From Sipunculus nudus (lineage: Eukaryota > Annelida > Sipuncula > Golfingiida > Sipunculidae), in assembly GCA_026874595.1 (NCBI GenBank), contig CM049309.1:19905576-19969575 (forward strand): a stretch of DNA of 64,000 bases. Reading direction: 5' to 3'. Shown here piece after piece: positions 46,501 through 60,828 of this stretch (its first letter is position 1; each line of letters begins with the position of its first letter). The translations under genes were made by a program, and so were the position numbers. The notes below the pieces were generated by a model. It saw nothing but the letters and a program-made list of their open reading frames with translations, ran no database searches and was not told the origin of the DNA.

Positions 46501-49500
46501 CTGCAGAAAGGTATAGGTTCAATGTAAGGAGTTGAAATACCTGAAAACTACATTGACAGACGTACATATGCAAACACACAAAATTCATCTACATATACCC
46601 TCACCGCACACGGACCGAATCCGTAAAAATGAGTACGCAAGGTCAGCTGTGAAAACGCGCCACACATATTATCTCAGACATTTTCCCGGACTTTTCCCAC
46701 TGTACACTTTGTCTACCATTCAGAAATCAGAATAAAAACCTATCCCAGTATATATGTTGGATTATATCATTTTTTAGTGTATACCTTGTTTTCAATATTT
46801 GTTTGTTCAAATAGTAGGAGGTAAACGTGATTTTCCCCTCAAAATCTAACTGGTAAAAACGCTGCTTTCAATTTCATATAATCATGTACTTTATATTCAT
46901 TATTAATCTTCACAATTTATTACTACTAACTTTGCATATATTGCTACCTATAGGGCCTGTTCCCATCAGCTAAAGGAAAGATACAATGCAAGGATATTCC
47001 AATATCGTACATATCCAGAAGGCGGGGCAAGGATAGTTTACACGATCTCAATTACAGACACGTTATCATGGTAACGTTTCATGAGGGGACATTTAGGAAG
47101 ATGTCCCCACTGGGTGGCCTCTTCTGGAATGTCTCCGTGATGTCTGAAGTTCATTAAAGGGACAGCTACAGATAACTGTAACGTGGGATATGTGGGTTAA
47201 TATGATACCTAAGGGCTGAGCAATATTGAATTACCCATACACATGTTTCTCTGAATCAACAAACATTATACTTGATACACGTGGGGATAATGAAGGTATC
47301 ACCACTTGAATAATAATTTGCTAGCAGTGAGAGAAAGGTTATTGGGTACAAGTTGTAAATGAATGTACGACTTCCTTGACACATATATGTCCATACAGAA
47401 ATAAACATGTAAAATATGTTAGAAATGTAAGGATCACACCGACATCCATATAACAATCACCATTGACAAAATTCCCCTTTTGACAAAATTTCACGCGGAC
47501 AAAAATTCCTCCTTGACAAAAATTTTTCCTGGACTAAAGCGCCGATTCACCTTAATGCCACTGAGGACAAAATAAACCTCACCGGCTCCTAATATATAAT
47601 ATGAATCATATTATATTTATTACCAAATCTATTCAATATTTTACAGCGTCACAATATCGGTATAATTTAAAAATCAATAGACCAATCAGCTTTTCAGTGA
47701 TATTTTCCCAACCAACACAGAAGAAAAACAACTGAACAAGTGACCCATGTGTCATGAGGCTCAGCCTTGTTTTGGTACATTGTAATTAGTAGTCGCATGT
47801 GGAAACTAAGAGCACGTTGTTTGGTATGACAGGGAGAACACTGGAAATGTCATAATTGAGCTGTCAAACTCACAGCATATCTCATAACACCCGTACTATA
47901 TGATAAAATAGAAAATATAGAGCCGTCATTAGATTTTTACCACATTCTTTTAACGTGCACGGTTGTTTTTAATAATATTTACGGATTTTAAAGAAACGTT
48001 ATAACCATAATGGAAGTGGAAGATATTCACAGGACAACTGATCACATGTTTTTTTAATTGAACTATTGCCTCTCTTTTGCGGAAAATGACAACTGTTAAT
48101 ATGTTTTTATTAAAAATTAAACTATTAACTCCGTTTTGCAGCAAATCAAATACCAGAGATGTTTGAAAACACAAGATGATTAGTATAAAAACCTACGATG
48201 ATGCGGCTTTTCTCTCATAATATGTGCTGACACTGTATGTGATCAAATAAAAAAAATCAAACTAAAACATGAATAATATCTAATTGGTAAATGAACCACA
48301 GGACTTACGACCTGACACATACTGCTATGTCTGTCTCACAAGAAAAATTTAAAAAGTTAAAAAAGTTGGCGAATTTCAAGGCGCTCCACGCACCAATGAA
48401 GAAACACATAGTAACTTTGTAGGAAATTTATACTCAACATGGACGATCTTTTTTGCATAACAATAAACAACATTTAAAACAGGTTAGGCCAAAGAGTCAT
48501 CTTGAATGCTTAGAAAGTTAAACGTTTACATCAGATACAGCATTTCGATTAAAGGAAAGTTTATATGACAAAGCAAAAAATACATCATCCTATAGCGATA
48601 AAACTGCTATCTCTCATTATTTTTCAATTTTAAGGACTAGTTTTGTTTACCCTGCGTGTTAATGGAGTAAAGGGTCCAAATGAGGCACATTAGTTCAAAT
48701 ATATAAAAAAATCCATATAACCATCGTGCTACCATTAGCCCAAAGACAGAAGGATACTTTTACTAGACGCAAGCAATCGCCAAGCGATCACGGCAAGCCC
48801 CTCCTCCAAACCGCGCAACTGAGCGATAATGGAGAATCGGCTGAGGAGTATACGACCGTATGCATAAGGTCAAGATAAATTCCAGGTGCAAATCTGTGAC
48901 CTAGGACTTATATTTTGCCCCAAATTCAGCATTGAAATCAGCCGTATTGGAACTCTGGCGCAAACAGTGAAAAACAAAAAAATTGCTGTTATATTTGAGA
49001 AAAGACAGAAATAAATTGAAAATCGATGGTTTTGCGATCGGGGCACCTAAGTTGGTCCATTCATTTTTTTCCGAATATGCATATAGAAATAAATTGCTCC
49101 TATTAGCCGCGGTGTTCCTACGGTGTTAGGCTTAATTATGCGTGTGGTGTGGTGAAATACGCTCTTGCGGACAGTTATCATAAAAGCATTCATAAAACAT
49201 ATTATAAGCTGTATGGATTATGGACATTCAGGCGTACTGAGGGATTCTACCGTTGTGTGGTTCTAGATGTATGATAAACTCTTACATTATTCATGATGTC
49301 GCCGGGCTGGTTGATGGAGCGGTATACAACGGGATGAGTCTATAAACATACTGGCGTATCAGATGTATGATCCGGTAAATGCACGCTCCTTCAGCCTCCC
49401 GTCTCTCTGTGTAACGTCAAAACATCAGTTTAATCATCTTGATGGATCAGTTAGAGTTACATATAGATGACTTGTTCTCCTTTTATTCCTGATTTGTTTG

Positions 49501-49570
49501 GGTATAGAGGGAGAGTCTGATGAAATTTTAAAGACCCGTACGGTAGCCGGTGTCCTGAATTATCTTTTTG
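46501..49570. other. Intergenic DNA
   Basis: No exon recognised. 47738-47772 (ACAAGTGACCCATGTGTCAT then GAGGCTCAGCC) is a remnant of a family-2 left end with nothing recognisable following. TTGACAAAATT-type short direct repeats occur at 47463-47530. Confidence 0.4.
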
Positions 49571-49579
49571 TATATGTTT

Positions 49580-49742
49580 CAGAGAGAGAGAGAGAGAGGG
49601 AGAGCGAGAGATTCATATACCATCCAATAAAGAATAAAGGAAGGTAATTAAACATGTCAATTAATAATGTATCAATTAATTATAAATATGACATATCCTG
49701 TCATCACAACGAGAGAGAGAGAGAGAGAAGAGAGAAGAGAGA
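49580..49742. repeat. (GA)n tracts
   Basis: GA runs at 49581-49612 and 49711-49742, separated by unique AT-rich DNA. Confidence 0.85.
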
Positions 49743-51580
49743 ACAGTGAGGGTACTCCAACATGAAAGCTATTGACGGCTTTCACTTTAGAGTGAAAAAA
49801 AACATAGATCATTTTAAATCTAGTGCAGTGTATTGTTGATGGTATATGTTATTTTAAATGAAATTCTTGTTCATTTTCTTATGAAATATCAGCAATTGTG
49901 AATATTTTCATTTCTTCGTTATACTCTCTAAAGCAAACAGAGCTTACCACTTTCTAGTTAGCTAATATCAAAATATAACAATAACTGAAACCCGTTTTTT
50001 TCCTTGACTATGTTCTTTGTTTCTTGTTAAAAAATAAAATGAAATTTTTTATTGAATCGAAATTTAAAAACTCCATTTTGATTAACTGAAACACGAAGAA
50101 ACAATGAAAAGCTGAGGCAAAAAAAAAAAAAACTGAAACAACGTGTTGACAAACATCTGAGACAGATCTTAGAGGTAAAAACAGCAAAAGCGTATACCAG
50201 CTTAAGGTCGGTATATCTTGATGATATTAAAGACCGAAGGGAACTTAAACGAAACAGATTATTACAGAACAAATGGTTATTATACATAAAATACTAAATT
50301 TAATTGTCTGCCATTCGGGGCTGCATTGTCTTGTGGCTCATTTGTGTTTGAAATACAGATACAAGATGTGTTTTATTAATTTTCAGAGACTTAGATAATT
50401 TACAACGGAGGGAAACGACAGATGCTTTAATAGAAACGTCTGGCTATTCCACAGATTAGATTGGCTCGAATCGTTCTGTTATAACTTTTTTAAATTGTTT
50501 GTTTTATTGCAACTGCTTTAAAAGACGATGGTTGTAGTTTATCAAATAGCTTTGTCTGTGTGTGACCGTAACTAAAACATCAGGTAAATACACTGATAAC
50601 ATTAATTGTTATTGTTATATTGCTGAATCGAGAGCCTTATATACAACGCAAGGCAGGTATATTGTATTCATGGGAAATTTGTAATCTGATATGTGTATAG
50701 GTTGATGCATACCTAAGTGCATCACAAGTATTAATTATCATTAAAATATTTTATGTGTCATATATCAAAGGAACTAGTACTATAGTACCAGTATAAACAG
50801 TATTGGCAGTATGGTAAGGTTAGTAATAATGTAAATATATTCTTCATCTACTGTTAAATTAATTTTAATATTAATATCATTAACATCAGCATTTCAACTA
50901 ATCCATCGTCATAGCAACAGTTGGCTAGTAAATTATACACTGATTTATACATTTTTATAATAATAATATCAGTTATGAAGTGATCACATAATATGTAATT
51001 TATGTAGTGGCAGAAGTAGCTTGAGTGGTGGTTGTTTAGTCAGTAAATTGTTTGAAAATATAAATATTAGCAGTTACATGTATATAGCGGTATGTAGATA
51101 GATATTAGATGAATCAGTGGCTTAGTTTCACTTCGTCAAGGTTATGTTTTCATCTGCTTCTTTCTGTTTATTTGTGGGTTTGTTCGTAAAGTTTCGGTCA
51201 GGGTGGTGGCATTGGATGGGGGAAGAACTCAAGTTCGGTGTGGATCCGGAAAATTGCACTTGACCTCGAACTATGACTGATTCCAATACTTAGGAAGAAC
51301 TATTAAAAAGTAGAAAGCAATCAGAGGGCGCAAACCTCCGCCATACCATTGTCACTAAAATCTGAACACTTAGGTTACACACTCTCTGTCCATCTCGTGA
51401 ATTAAGACTATAATAAACCAAATGTCAGATACACAACTAGTTGGTACCGCTAAAATTCAAGCAGGTTACTTTGTTATCTGTACAATGAGATTAAGAAAAC
51501 CCTTTGACATAATTACTTTAAAATCAAAATGTATGTTTAGTGTTTATGATGTATATATTATAACACACGAAACTGTTTAT
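49743..51580. other. Intergenic DNA
   Basis: No exon recognised. GAAAGCAATCAGAGGGCGC and AACCTCCGCC at about 51316-51344 match the dispersed repeat at 63300-63345. Confidence 0.4.
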
Positions 51581-51857
51581 CAGGGGCGTTAATATAGGGG
51601 GGATGGGGGTATATCCCCCCCATTTTTGGTGAGGGGGGGGGGATGGGCAATATAATCACCCCCCAACTATTCAGGGAATGATATTTATTTATTGCAAATC
51701 AAAATTATTAATTAATGGAATTATAGACTTTGGTTTTATTTGTGAGTTTACTGTGAAATATTATATCTAAGTTTAGAATCAACTTATATATTGAAAACAT
51801 AAATCCTTATTTTCTAAAACCATATACTTAATTGCAATATTTTTTAAATGTGTTTAA

Positions 51858-51905
<48 letters not shown>

Positions 51906-52045
51906 TATATATATTTATAATTGAAATGACAACCAGGCACTTATATATTTAAAATGTGTCATACAGACGATATATATATATGTGTGTGTGTTAGTGTGTG
52001 TGTGCAAGTCATACCCCCTCCCTGGAAGATTAATTGACGCCACTG
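51581..52045. mobile_element. hAT-like MITE with perfect 8-bp target duplication
   Basis: Ends CAGGGGCGTTAATATA (51581) and, inverted, CAGTGGCGTCAATTAA (52045). Flanks are identical 8-mers, CTGTTTAT at 51573-51580 and CTGTTTAT at 52046-52053, the duplication size of the hAT superfamily, whose ends commonly start CAGNGGCG. The 465-bp interior holds G/C runs near 51595-51640, a (TA)n run at 51859-51902 and a TG run near 51980-52000. No transposase. Confidence 0.8.
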
Positions 52046-52053
52046 CTGTTTAT

Positions 52054-52619
52054 TATCATAAACTTATATTTGCCAGATGGCACCTGATCGGAAAGATATA
52101 TATGGCGTCAGTGTCTAGATGTTGACCATATTATAGTAACAGACACAGGGTCCAGTAAACACAGTACCCTGGTATCAGCAAGATGGAGGTAGGTAGCCTC
52201 AGAACGTAGATCAAATGTCTGTATTAATCAGCACAGACATGGAAAGGTCGCCGTAACGTAATTAATACAAGGAAAATTACATTCAGGTGACGGGGTCCTA
52301 TTAAAATGTCATGGTTATATTTTTAATTTCGTTCTGGGGAGCTGAATAATAATTTTTTGGGGTTTCGTTTCCCACAGGGGGGGGGGGCAAATGGTTAGAG
52401 TATGTCGTAACAGAGGATTAAACAGTTAAAATGTTATTAATATAACTTTATTACAAAGGTTGAGGGGTAGCGGTTTCAGGCATAAATGAAATGTAAATGC
52501 GTCATACAAATAATACCAGGATAATCTATATCTTCTTGGCCTCTTTTTTTCTTTCTATTATTTGGTATAAAAATAAAAGCTTGCCTTACCTGTCTTACGG
52601 ATACTATATATATATATAG

Positions 52620-52665
<46 letters not shown>

Positions 52666-54575
52666 GTGTTTGTGCAATGCAATTCGTGTTTGTGAGAACG
52701 GTAGGATATATACTTGAAAAAGCTTTATATTTAAATTGATAATAGTATAGAGAAATCTGCTTTGGAATATAAAAAACTTTGCGTATTGCTCAATGTGTAA
52801 TTATATATAATTTAAATAAGGCCAGTGTTCTGTTAATTGTTCATGTTAATATCAATTTGATAATAACGTCTTAAACTTCATGTTAGTTTGTAAATGGCAC
52901 TTAGTATTTCTCTCCGTATATATATGTTTCGTTCTTCATGTACCATGCATGTCTATGGTTTTGAGAAAAATTTAAAACCCATGAAGAATGGAGTTTTCTA
53001 AATATTTAAGGAAGACTGTATTAGGGTATGAATATTATCATTTTGGCACACATAATTCTGAATGTAAATCTTATATTTGGTAATTTTTGTGTGTGGCGTA
53101 GTGCTTAAAAGTGGGAAAATGTTCAAAATACTGCATTGGAAGTATATATTTTCATGTTTTATTTTTTTTTCAAAATTTTCCATTACGTGGGTAGGGGAGA
53201 CCCCTCCCCCATTCGGGCGGATCGCTGCCCGACTGCATCCGCATTATCACACAACTTTGGGCGTTTTCTTCTCTTTGCTCTAAACTGAAAGCTACATATG
53301 TGTTTTATATCTGACGCCTGATGAAATCCTTAAGCTTGAGCCCCAAGTCACCCATATACAGCTGCGACAATCCTGTTGCATCACTTTCTGTTTTCCAAAA
53401 ATATGATGTCAGATACAGTTTCACTTTTGCGCAATTAATTATGTTTATTGAGGGGTTATACGCACAGCTTTCATTCTAGCACGTGTTTTAATTGCCAAAA
53501 AAGATTCGGTGATTACGGTGAAAAATCTCTTAATTTCTGATCAGCGCCTCCAAGCGTTCAATACACAAAACATTGTATTTCAGAGGTAGAACTTCTTCTT
53601 AAAGATTTAGTTTATACACAATTTAAAAAAAGCAGATATAAAAATGCATTTTTCTAAATACTCCCTCTAAGATGAATATTATTTAAATACCAAAATGTGA
53701 AAATTTGAATTTAGCAATATTTCGAACAACAGATGGCGCCAGTAGTCACAGTATTTTTTTTACTATTTGAAGTAGACCATATTCCCTACAAATGATGAAC
53801 CACTCATGTGTTGTTCACACTACTACTACTACACCACTAATACTCAAGCCACTGCTGCTACCACTTCTGCCACTAGTGCAGCTGTAATTACGCTATCGGT
53901 ATACCCAGGTTCCATAATTTCCACATGCGACCTTTGACATTCGTCTTTAAAAATTGAGGGGTGTCGAGAAACTGGAGAAATAAACCTGTCAGGGTTCGAT
54001 AAGGGCGCGGGAATGGGACACGAAAGTTCTCCGAGGGCAGCGTCCAGGGGTGTATCTATCGGGGAAAAACTTTAACGCCAAAGTGACGTGCATAGTTTAG
54101 AGTAGAATAACACTTTTTCAGGACCCCGCTGAAATCACCAAATTAGAGTAGGATTACCGCAACTATTATCCATACTATTCGCTAGCGGTGCTCCTAAAGC
54201 TGTACTTCTGTGCTTTCAATCCTCTCTCACTCTCCGAGGTTGCATATGGCGTCCTTGCTCTCTATCTTCTCAAGATATATGAAACAGATGTATGATTTAA
54301 TCTGATCTTACTGCGACCACTTGTCATTACAACTGCCCTGAATGTCGGCGGTAATTCTATTTGCCCGTGGCACCCCATACCTCATGATAAAGTCTCATCA
54401 ACGGATCGTGTATCATAATATGTATAGGGTGGAGCGACATTCACGCGGCTGTTCACGCTGTACTCAGCTGTGTCAGGCGGGGTAATGTGTGGCCTTGTGT
54501 AACGTAAAGTGCTAAAGACGGATATAAGAACTATAAAAACGGATATTTAATTACTGAAAACAAAAATAGATTGCC
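52054..54575. other. Intergenic DNA with (TA)n at 52600-52663
   Basis: A G run at 52376-52387 and the TA microsatellite are the only clear features. AGATGGCGCCAGTAG at 53732-53746 is a lone copy of the GGCGCC-type motif. No exon recognised. Confidence 0.4.
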
Positions 54576-54577
54576 AG

Positions 54578-54602
54578 GAGAGAGAGAGAGAGAGAGAGAG
54601 AA
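54578..54602. repeat. (GA)n microsatellite
   Basis: About twelve GA dinucleotides. Confidence 0.9.
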
Positions 54603-56545
54603 GGGTTTCTAGGTTTAGAGTCATCGGAGCCCATCAAGTTAGATTGATAAACATCTCTATATTCCCATTGACCTTTGCCAATGACAAAGGTTAAAAACCA
54701 CAGGCATGAGTCATAGCAATAAATGTTATGAAAACACAACGGACGATTGTTCTATATCATCAGAAAGAATTACACCCAAAGGGACAGAACCGTGAAACGG
54801 GGGCCTCAATTAACAGAAACACGAAGTGCGGCATGGAATAGGACGAAGCGTCAAATGGATCAAATACCAAAATCTGGAGGGTTCCCGTATCTAGACGAGA
54901 ACTCATCAATTCTGAAGTCATTAGGTCAGAGCCCCGCGTTTTATGAATACCCCGGAGGGTTTGTGTGTAAAAGATCTGGGTAACTGTGTCAGTTGGACCA
55001 TGGATTCTTTATTAGTCACCCCAGCGCAGCGAACATCAGTCACAGCATTTTTTTCTGGATTCTTTCTGGATGTCTGCTCACCTAAAGCGGACACCCTTTT
55101 ATCCGGCATCACCAAGGCTTGGTAAAACGTCCAATTAAAATAGACTGAAAACATTGGACTTGATTTAACTGAGGGGGTGTGGGTGTCTCATAGGGGTAAA
55201 GGCTGAGGTAAATTTTTGTTGTTGTAAATATGCGACTATTGAAACATTGTGAGTGTGAACCCTCCATATGTTTGAAATATTTCAACCAAGTATAAAAAAT
55301 AGTATTCAGATTTAGTTCTAAATGCGTGTTAATTCTATAACTGTCCCGAATGATCCGTCAAGAAGTAAAGCATAAAGTAAACAATTCTAATAATTATTTA
55401 TTTCCAGTACATAAATCTTATACTGTCTGAATAGCAGGGCGGGGGGAGGGGATAATTATATTTATCATGTCTTCTTGTCAAAAGTTTGGACATATACATT
55501 TTCCCCCTATATCGTCGCCCCTGGCTAAAACTACATAATTTGCATGATAAAATAATATTTTATTTTTGCTTTTCACGAAATATGTTTGTTTGTTTGTCAA
55601 CTTGTGATATACAGATAACTTTGAAGTTAAATAATAATAAGCGACAGGTCAGCAAGATGGAACGCTGGGAATCGTAAAAGAGGAATGTCGATATAGTTTT
55701 GAATAAGATAAAAGAAAAAGTTTCGTGGGAAAATGTTTGTTGCGCTCCTCGAGTGCTCTCTGCTTCGTATACACAGATGTGTATGTGCATAGAGCGTGTG
55801 GTTTTATTCTACGTAATAAAGCAATAAATATCTTCTACGCCTTCTACGAAGTATCACCAAATATCCATGAACTGCCCTCTGTGGCGAGACTGGAACGGTC
55901 AGTACTGCTAATAAGATTTACTCTGTTTATATGGCAACGCAAAAGACAAGTGCTACTACCTGGTGACAGATGTAATAACAAATCTATAATCGTCTGACCG
56001 TCATCTCACTTCCGGACTCGGTAACGTCTATCGGCACATAGAATTATGCTTCATTCTACGTATTTTAGGGACAAAAGTGATTGGTAACGAGTTTAGGAGG
56101 TCTACTGTGTGGCGTTTGCTATTTGATCTCTCATGCATGAAGCTCAGAGAGGTCTTAAAACTGGTTTTGTTCATGCTGCATCATGTATCTGCTGTCAAGC
56201 AGCCTTACGCATAGAGAGTTTAGCCTGCAGAGCTTGTTCACATACTTTCAGATTCCGATATTGTACATTACAGTAGAAGACACAAAATTTACTACCTATT
56301 ACAAATAATATGGGTGCGAAAGCTCTCTTAGGTGCCAATTATAGCTGTATGTTAATTACTTTTGGGAATAAAATCCCATATTACCCCATAAAACCTGAAG
56401 AATTTGACATTATATTCGAAGCTTCGCTAAGGGTCTGTCACAGCGCCATCTATCAGAAAATATGCCAACTAGTCATTAAGGAAGGTGAGCAAGGCTGAAT
56501 TCGTGTAGCAGACTCATGTGTCACGTTAAATGATCCTAGACATGG
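54603..56545. other. Intergenic DNA
   Basis: Several 60-90-codon open frames on both strands near 54750-55150 and 55490-56000 show no recognisable domain, splice context or codon pattern; I do not call them genes. Confidence 0.4.
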
Positions 56546-56639
56546 TAAGTAGTAGTAGTAGTAGTAGTAGTAGTAGATTTTATAGTAGTAGGAAAAGGCG
56601 TGATAAAAAATAATAATATATTATTATTATTATAATAAT

Positions 56640-56680
<41 letters not shown>

Positions 56681-56700
56681 TTAATAATAAAGATTATCAT
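56546..56700. repeat. (TAG)n and (AAT)n microsatellites
   Basis: TAG run at about 56547-56576 and AAT/ATA run at 56605-56697. Confidence 0.9.
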
Positions 56701-58185
56701 GAAATAATATATCATAAAGTATGATTGTCAATTTTAATAATTAATCAAATCTAATCATACATCTTTATTAATATGATATAAATAACGTTAACAATGTCTC
56801 TGAAGGTTTAATACAGATATATCAAGTTTTTATTTTGCCTCGTTTGTTTCAGCTTTAACCGGTTTCGGGTAACACAACACGCTCCCCGCAAATATCTAGT
56901 AAAGTAATGTATGAGGCACCACTAATACATTCCCTACAGAAAAGTCATAAAGCGGGGGTTAGGGTTTCGATTTCATTCAGTGATACAAATTCCTGCGGTG
57001 TTGTCAAACCTGGGAAATAGTATGCTGAATGTCTGGTCTAGACATGCACCAAGTTATAACGGCGATTAAAAAAACAAGGGCAACCAAAATAGATTTCAGT
57101 GTATGAGTTGATTTATATTAATATTGTGGTGACAGCCCAGTGCTATAGAAACACTTCGCCTCCCTGGAAAGAAAGTATAAACTTAAAGTGAAATGATAAA
57201 TGTGTAACTTTCAGTAGTAATGTTATTACGATTAGTATGGAAATGCGACTGCAGTAATTCACGGAATCCTTGGAGGGATAAAGCATGGAGCCATTGCCTC
57301 AACTCTGCAATACCAGCGTATCGTAATAAAAAATGTCCTAATTTTCCTAATGCAATATGTTTTGTATGACCTATTTTTCTCTATATTTATAATTCGCATA
57401 TATAATGGTGTCTATTGATGAACGTGAAGTGATACTGTGATTTTGTGAATAAAACGTGCTTTGCAGTAACAGTGGGTTGTGTGTGTCTGCGTGTGTGTTT
57501 GTGATGGTTTTATGTTTGGGCCGTGTTTTTCAGTATGTGATGAATGCGCGCGCATGTTTAACTGTACGTACGAATTTGGTGATATGGTGTGTATATTGTG
57601 TTGGAAACATGAGATTTTGTACACGGGAGACTGTATGGTTTATAATATGTGGATTGTGTGTGGGTTAGTGTATGCATGAAGGGTTTGTGTGTGTCCAGTC
57701 CGCCATAAATACGAAGAGCCGTTGAATAAAACTTCGAACCTGTAAAAACGCATTGAGTTAGTTGTAAAATTAGTAAAAAGATGGCATGTAAAAACATGTT
57801 TCTTGATAAGCACTTTGCTCTCTGAGTACAGAGGCGCCATCTATGTACAGAACGATGACCTGCTGAAGACTGTATTCCGAATTATTTTAATGCCAAAACC
57901 GGACTTTTTCACCCATGAATTTAAAATGACTCTATTTTAAATAACTATAGAGAGCAGATATAGCACATTCTTGAACAACATATATTCACTGAAAGAAAAG
58001 ATGCAATTAAATCCACGGGTATAATTGTATATCTGGGTTTTCAAGACCTCGGGTGGAAACAACAGAGACGTTCGAGACAAGTTAGGCTGCATGACCTTAA
58101 GCTCAAAGCGGGCGCCCGCCCTAGTTAGTCGCTGTCCAGCGCCGATTACCAGAAGACGATGGACCGGTGTTTGATATGGATACAT
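56701..58185. other. Intergenic DNA
   Basis: No exon recognised. A TG-rich stretch at 57474-57505 produces a Cys-Val open frame. GGCGCCATCTATG at 57832-57844 is a GCGCCATCTA-type motif. Confidence 0.4.
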
Positions 58186-58189
58186 GTAA

Positions 58190-60280
58190 TGCTCGCAGGT
58201 TATGATAATGTATGTGATGTTACATATTGGTATATGTGATGTTTCTGTGATGGTGTATACGATGGTGTATGTGATGATGTATACGCTGGTTCATGTGATG
58301 GTATATGTGATGGTATATGTGTTGATGTATCTGATTGTGTATGTAATGATGTGTGTGATGGTATATACGATGGTGCATGTGATGATGTATACGCTGGTTC
58401 ATGTGATGGTATATGTGATGGTACATGTGATGGTATATGTGTTGATGTATGTGATTGTGTATGTAATGATGTGTGTGAAGGTGTATACGATGGTGTATGT
58501 GATGATGTATATGCTGGTGCATGTGATGGTATATGTGATGGTATATGTGTTGATGTATGTGATTGTGTATGTAATGATGTGTGTGATGGTGTATACGATG
58601 GTGTATGTGATGATGTATACGCTGGTGCATGTGATTGTATATGTGATGGTACATGTGATGGTATATGTGTTGATGTATGTGATGGTGTATGTAATGATGT
58701 GTGTGATGTTGTATACGATGGTGTATGTGATGATGTATATGCTGGTGCATGTGATTGTATATGTGATGGTACATGTGATGGTACATGTGATGGTATATGT
58801 GTTGATGTATGTAATGGTGTATACGATGGTGTATGTGATGATGTATGTGATGGTGTATACGATGGTGCATGTGATTGTATATGTGATGGAACATGTGATG
58901 GTATATGTGTTGATGTATGTGATGGTGTATGTAATGATGTGTGTGATGTTGTATACGATGGTGTATGTGATGATGTATATGCTGGTGCATGTGATTGTAT
59001 ATGTGATGGTACATGTGATGGTACATGTGATGGTATATGTGTTGATGTATGTGATGGTGTATACGATGGTGTATGTGATGATGTATATGCTGGTGCATGT
59101 GATGGTGTATGTGATGGTACACGTGATGGTATATGTGTTGATGTATGTGATGGTGTATGTAATGATGTATGTGATGGTGTATACAATAGTGTATGTGATG
59201 ATGTATGTGATGGTGTATACGATGGTGTATGTGATGATGTATACGCTGGTGCATGTGATTGTATATGTGATGGTACATGTGATGGTATATGTAATGATGT
59301 ATGTGATGGTGTATGTAATGATGTGTGTGATGTTGTATACGATGGTGTATGTGATGATGTATATGGTGGTGCATGTGATTGTATATGTGATGGTACATGT
59401 GATGGTACATGTGATGGTATATGTGTTGATGTATGTGATGGTGTATACGATGGTGTATGTGATGATGTATATGCTGGTGCATGTGATGGTGTATGTGATG
59501 GTACACGTGATGGTATATGTGTTGATGTATGTGATGGTGTATGTAATGATGTGTGTGAAGGTGTATACGATGGTGTATGTGATGATGTGTGTGATGGTGT
59601 ATACGATGGTGCATGTGATTGTATATGTGATGGTACATGTGATGGTATATGTGTTGATGTATGTGATGGTGTATGTAATGTGTGTATGTGTGTGATGGTG
59701 TATACGATGGTGTATGTGATGATGTATACGCTGGTGCATGTGATTGTATATGTGATGGTACATGTGATGGTATATGTGTTGATTTATGTGATGGTGTATG
59801 TAATGTGTGTATGTGTGTGATGGTGTATACGATGGTGTATGTGATGATGTATACGCTGGTGCATGTGATGGTACATGTGATGGTACATGTGATGGTATAT
59901 GTGTTGATGTATGTGATGGTGTATGTAATGTGTGTGATGGTGTATGTGATGATGTATACGCTGGTGCATGTGATGGTATATGTGCTGACGTGTGTGTTGG
60001 TGTAGGTGATGATGTGTGTGATGATATATGTTATGATGTGAGTATGTATGGGATGATGTATGTGATTATGTGTGTGATGATGTATGTGATTGTGTATGTG
60101 ATGATGTATGTGATGGTGTCTGTGTTGGTGTATGTGTTGATGTGTGTGTTTGTGTATGTAATGATACATGTGTTGGTGTATGTGATGTTGTATGTGATGG
60201 TGTATGTGATGGTGTATATGGTGGTGTATTTGATGATGTGTGTGTTGGTGCATGGGATCGTCTGAAGACCATTTGGATTC
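58190..60280. repeat. 12-bp-based minisatellite, ~2.1 kb
   Basis: Basic unit is GTATGTGATGGT (12 bp) with variants, arranged in higher-order units of about 108 and 120 bp (TACGATGGTGTATGTGATG anchors near 58258, 58482, 58590, 58710). The plus strand is T, G and A rich with very little C. Open frames of up to 712 codons on the minus strand switch between His-rich, Thr/Ile-rich and Ser/Pro-rich text within one frame, showing that indels shift the frame freely. It is therefore not a gene. Confidence 0.95.
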
Positions 60281-60828
60281 ATTTATAAAATGTAGATTTA
60301 TTTGCATTTGAATTTTAAAGCTTTGATCACTTTTTGATATTTTTTTTCGATTTCTCATTGAGTGTGAGGGATTACATTCCTTAATCAGTTTAATTCGGCT
60401 TTAATAACATATTAAAATTAATTTGGTTGATGAATGATTCAAGTGTAGTGTAAATGCAAAATTTGTCCTGACGATGTATTAACATGTTATATTTGAAATT
60501 TAAATAAAGATGCGTTTGCATTTGACCTCCACTGTTTTTATGCCTGTACGTGACAGTATCAATGTCAAGCAATGCATGGCCGTAGAACAGGTATACATAC
60601 ACTGAAATGTCAGGCCCACTCAACATGTAAAATGTGAAAAACCAAAGGTATATTGTAGAAATGCAAATGAGGGGATAAAACAATGTTATAAATACACACG
60701 CAACATTATGAATGATAATATTGTCAAGTGAAGTATGAATTATGCACGAACATACCCCTTATAGCTAGGTCACATTACACAAAGCCGTGACAGACAGTTT
60801 CAGCTGCAAGGACCAACCGGGAGACAAC
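60281..60828. other. Upstream region of the reductase gene
   Basis: No clear exon. GACAGTTTCAG at 60793-60803 could be an acceptor for a non-coding first exon, leaving 25 nt of 5' UTR before the ATG; the promoter was not identified. Confidence 0.35.

Noticed and set aside
54747-55154. Overlapping 60-78-codon frames on both strands
   Set aside because: No recognisable domain, no matching splice sites, open on both strands.
56310-56498. 62-codon frame beginning MGAKALLGAN
   Set aside because: No family or splice support; isolated in intergenic DNA.
58220-60358. 712-codon His-rich open frame on the minus strand, and other 300-500-codon frames on both strands
   Set aside because: All arise from a stop-free 12-bp repeat; within one frame the composition switches between His-rich, Thr/Ile-rich and Ser/Pro-rich where indels shift the phase, so no protein has been maintained.
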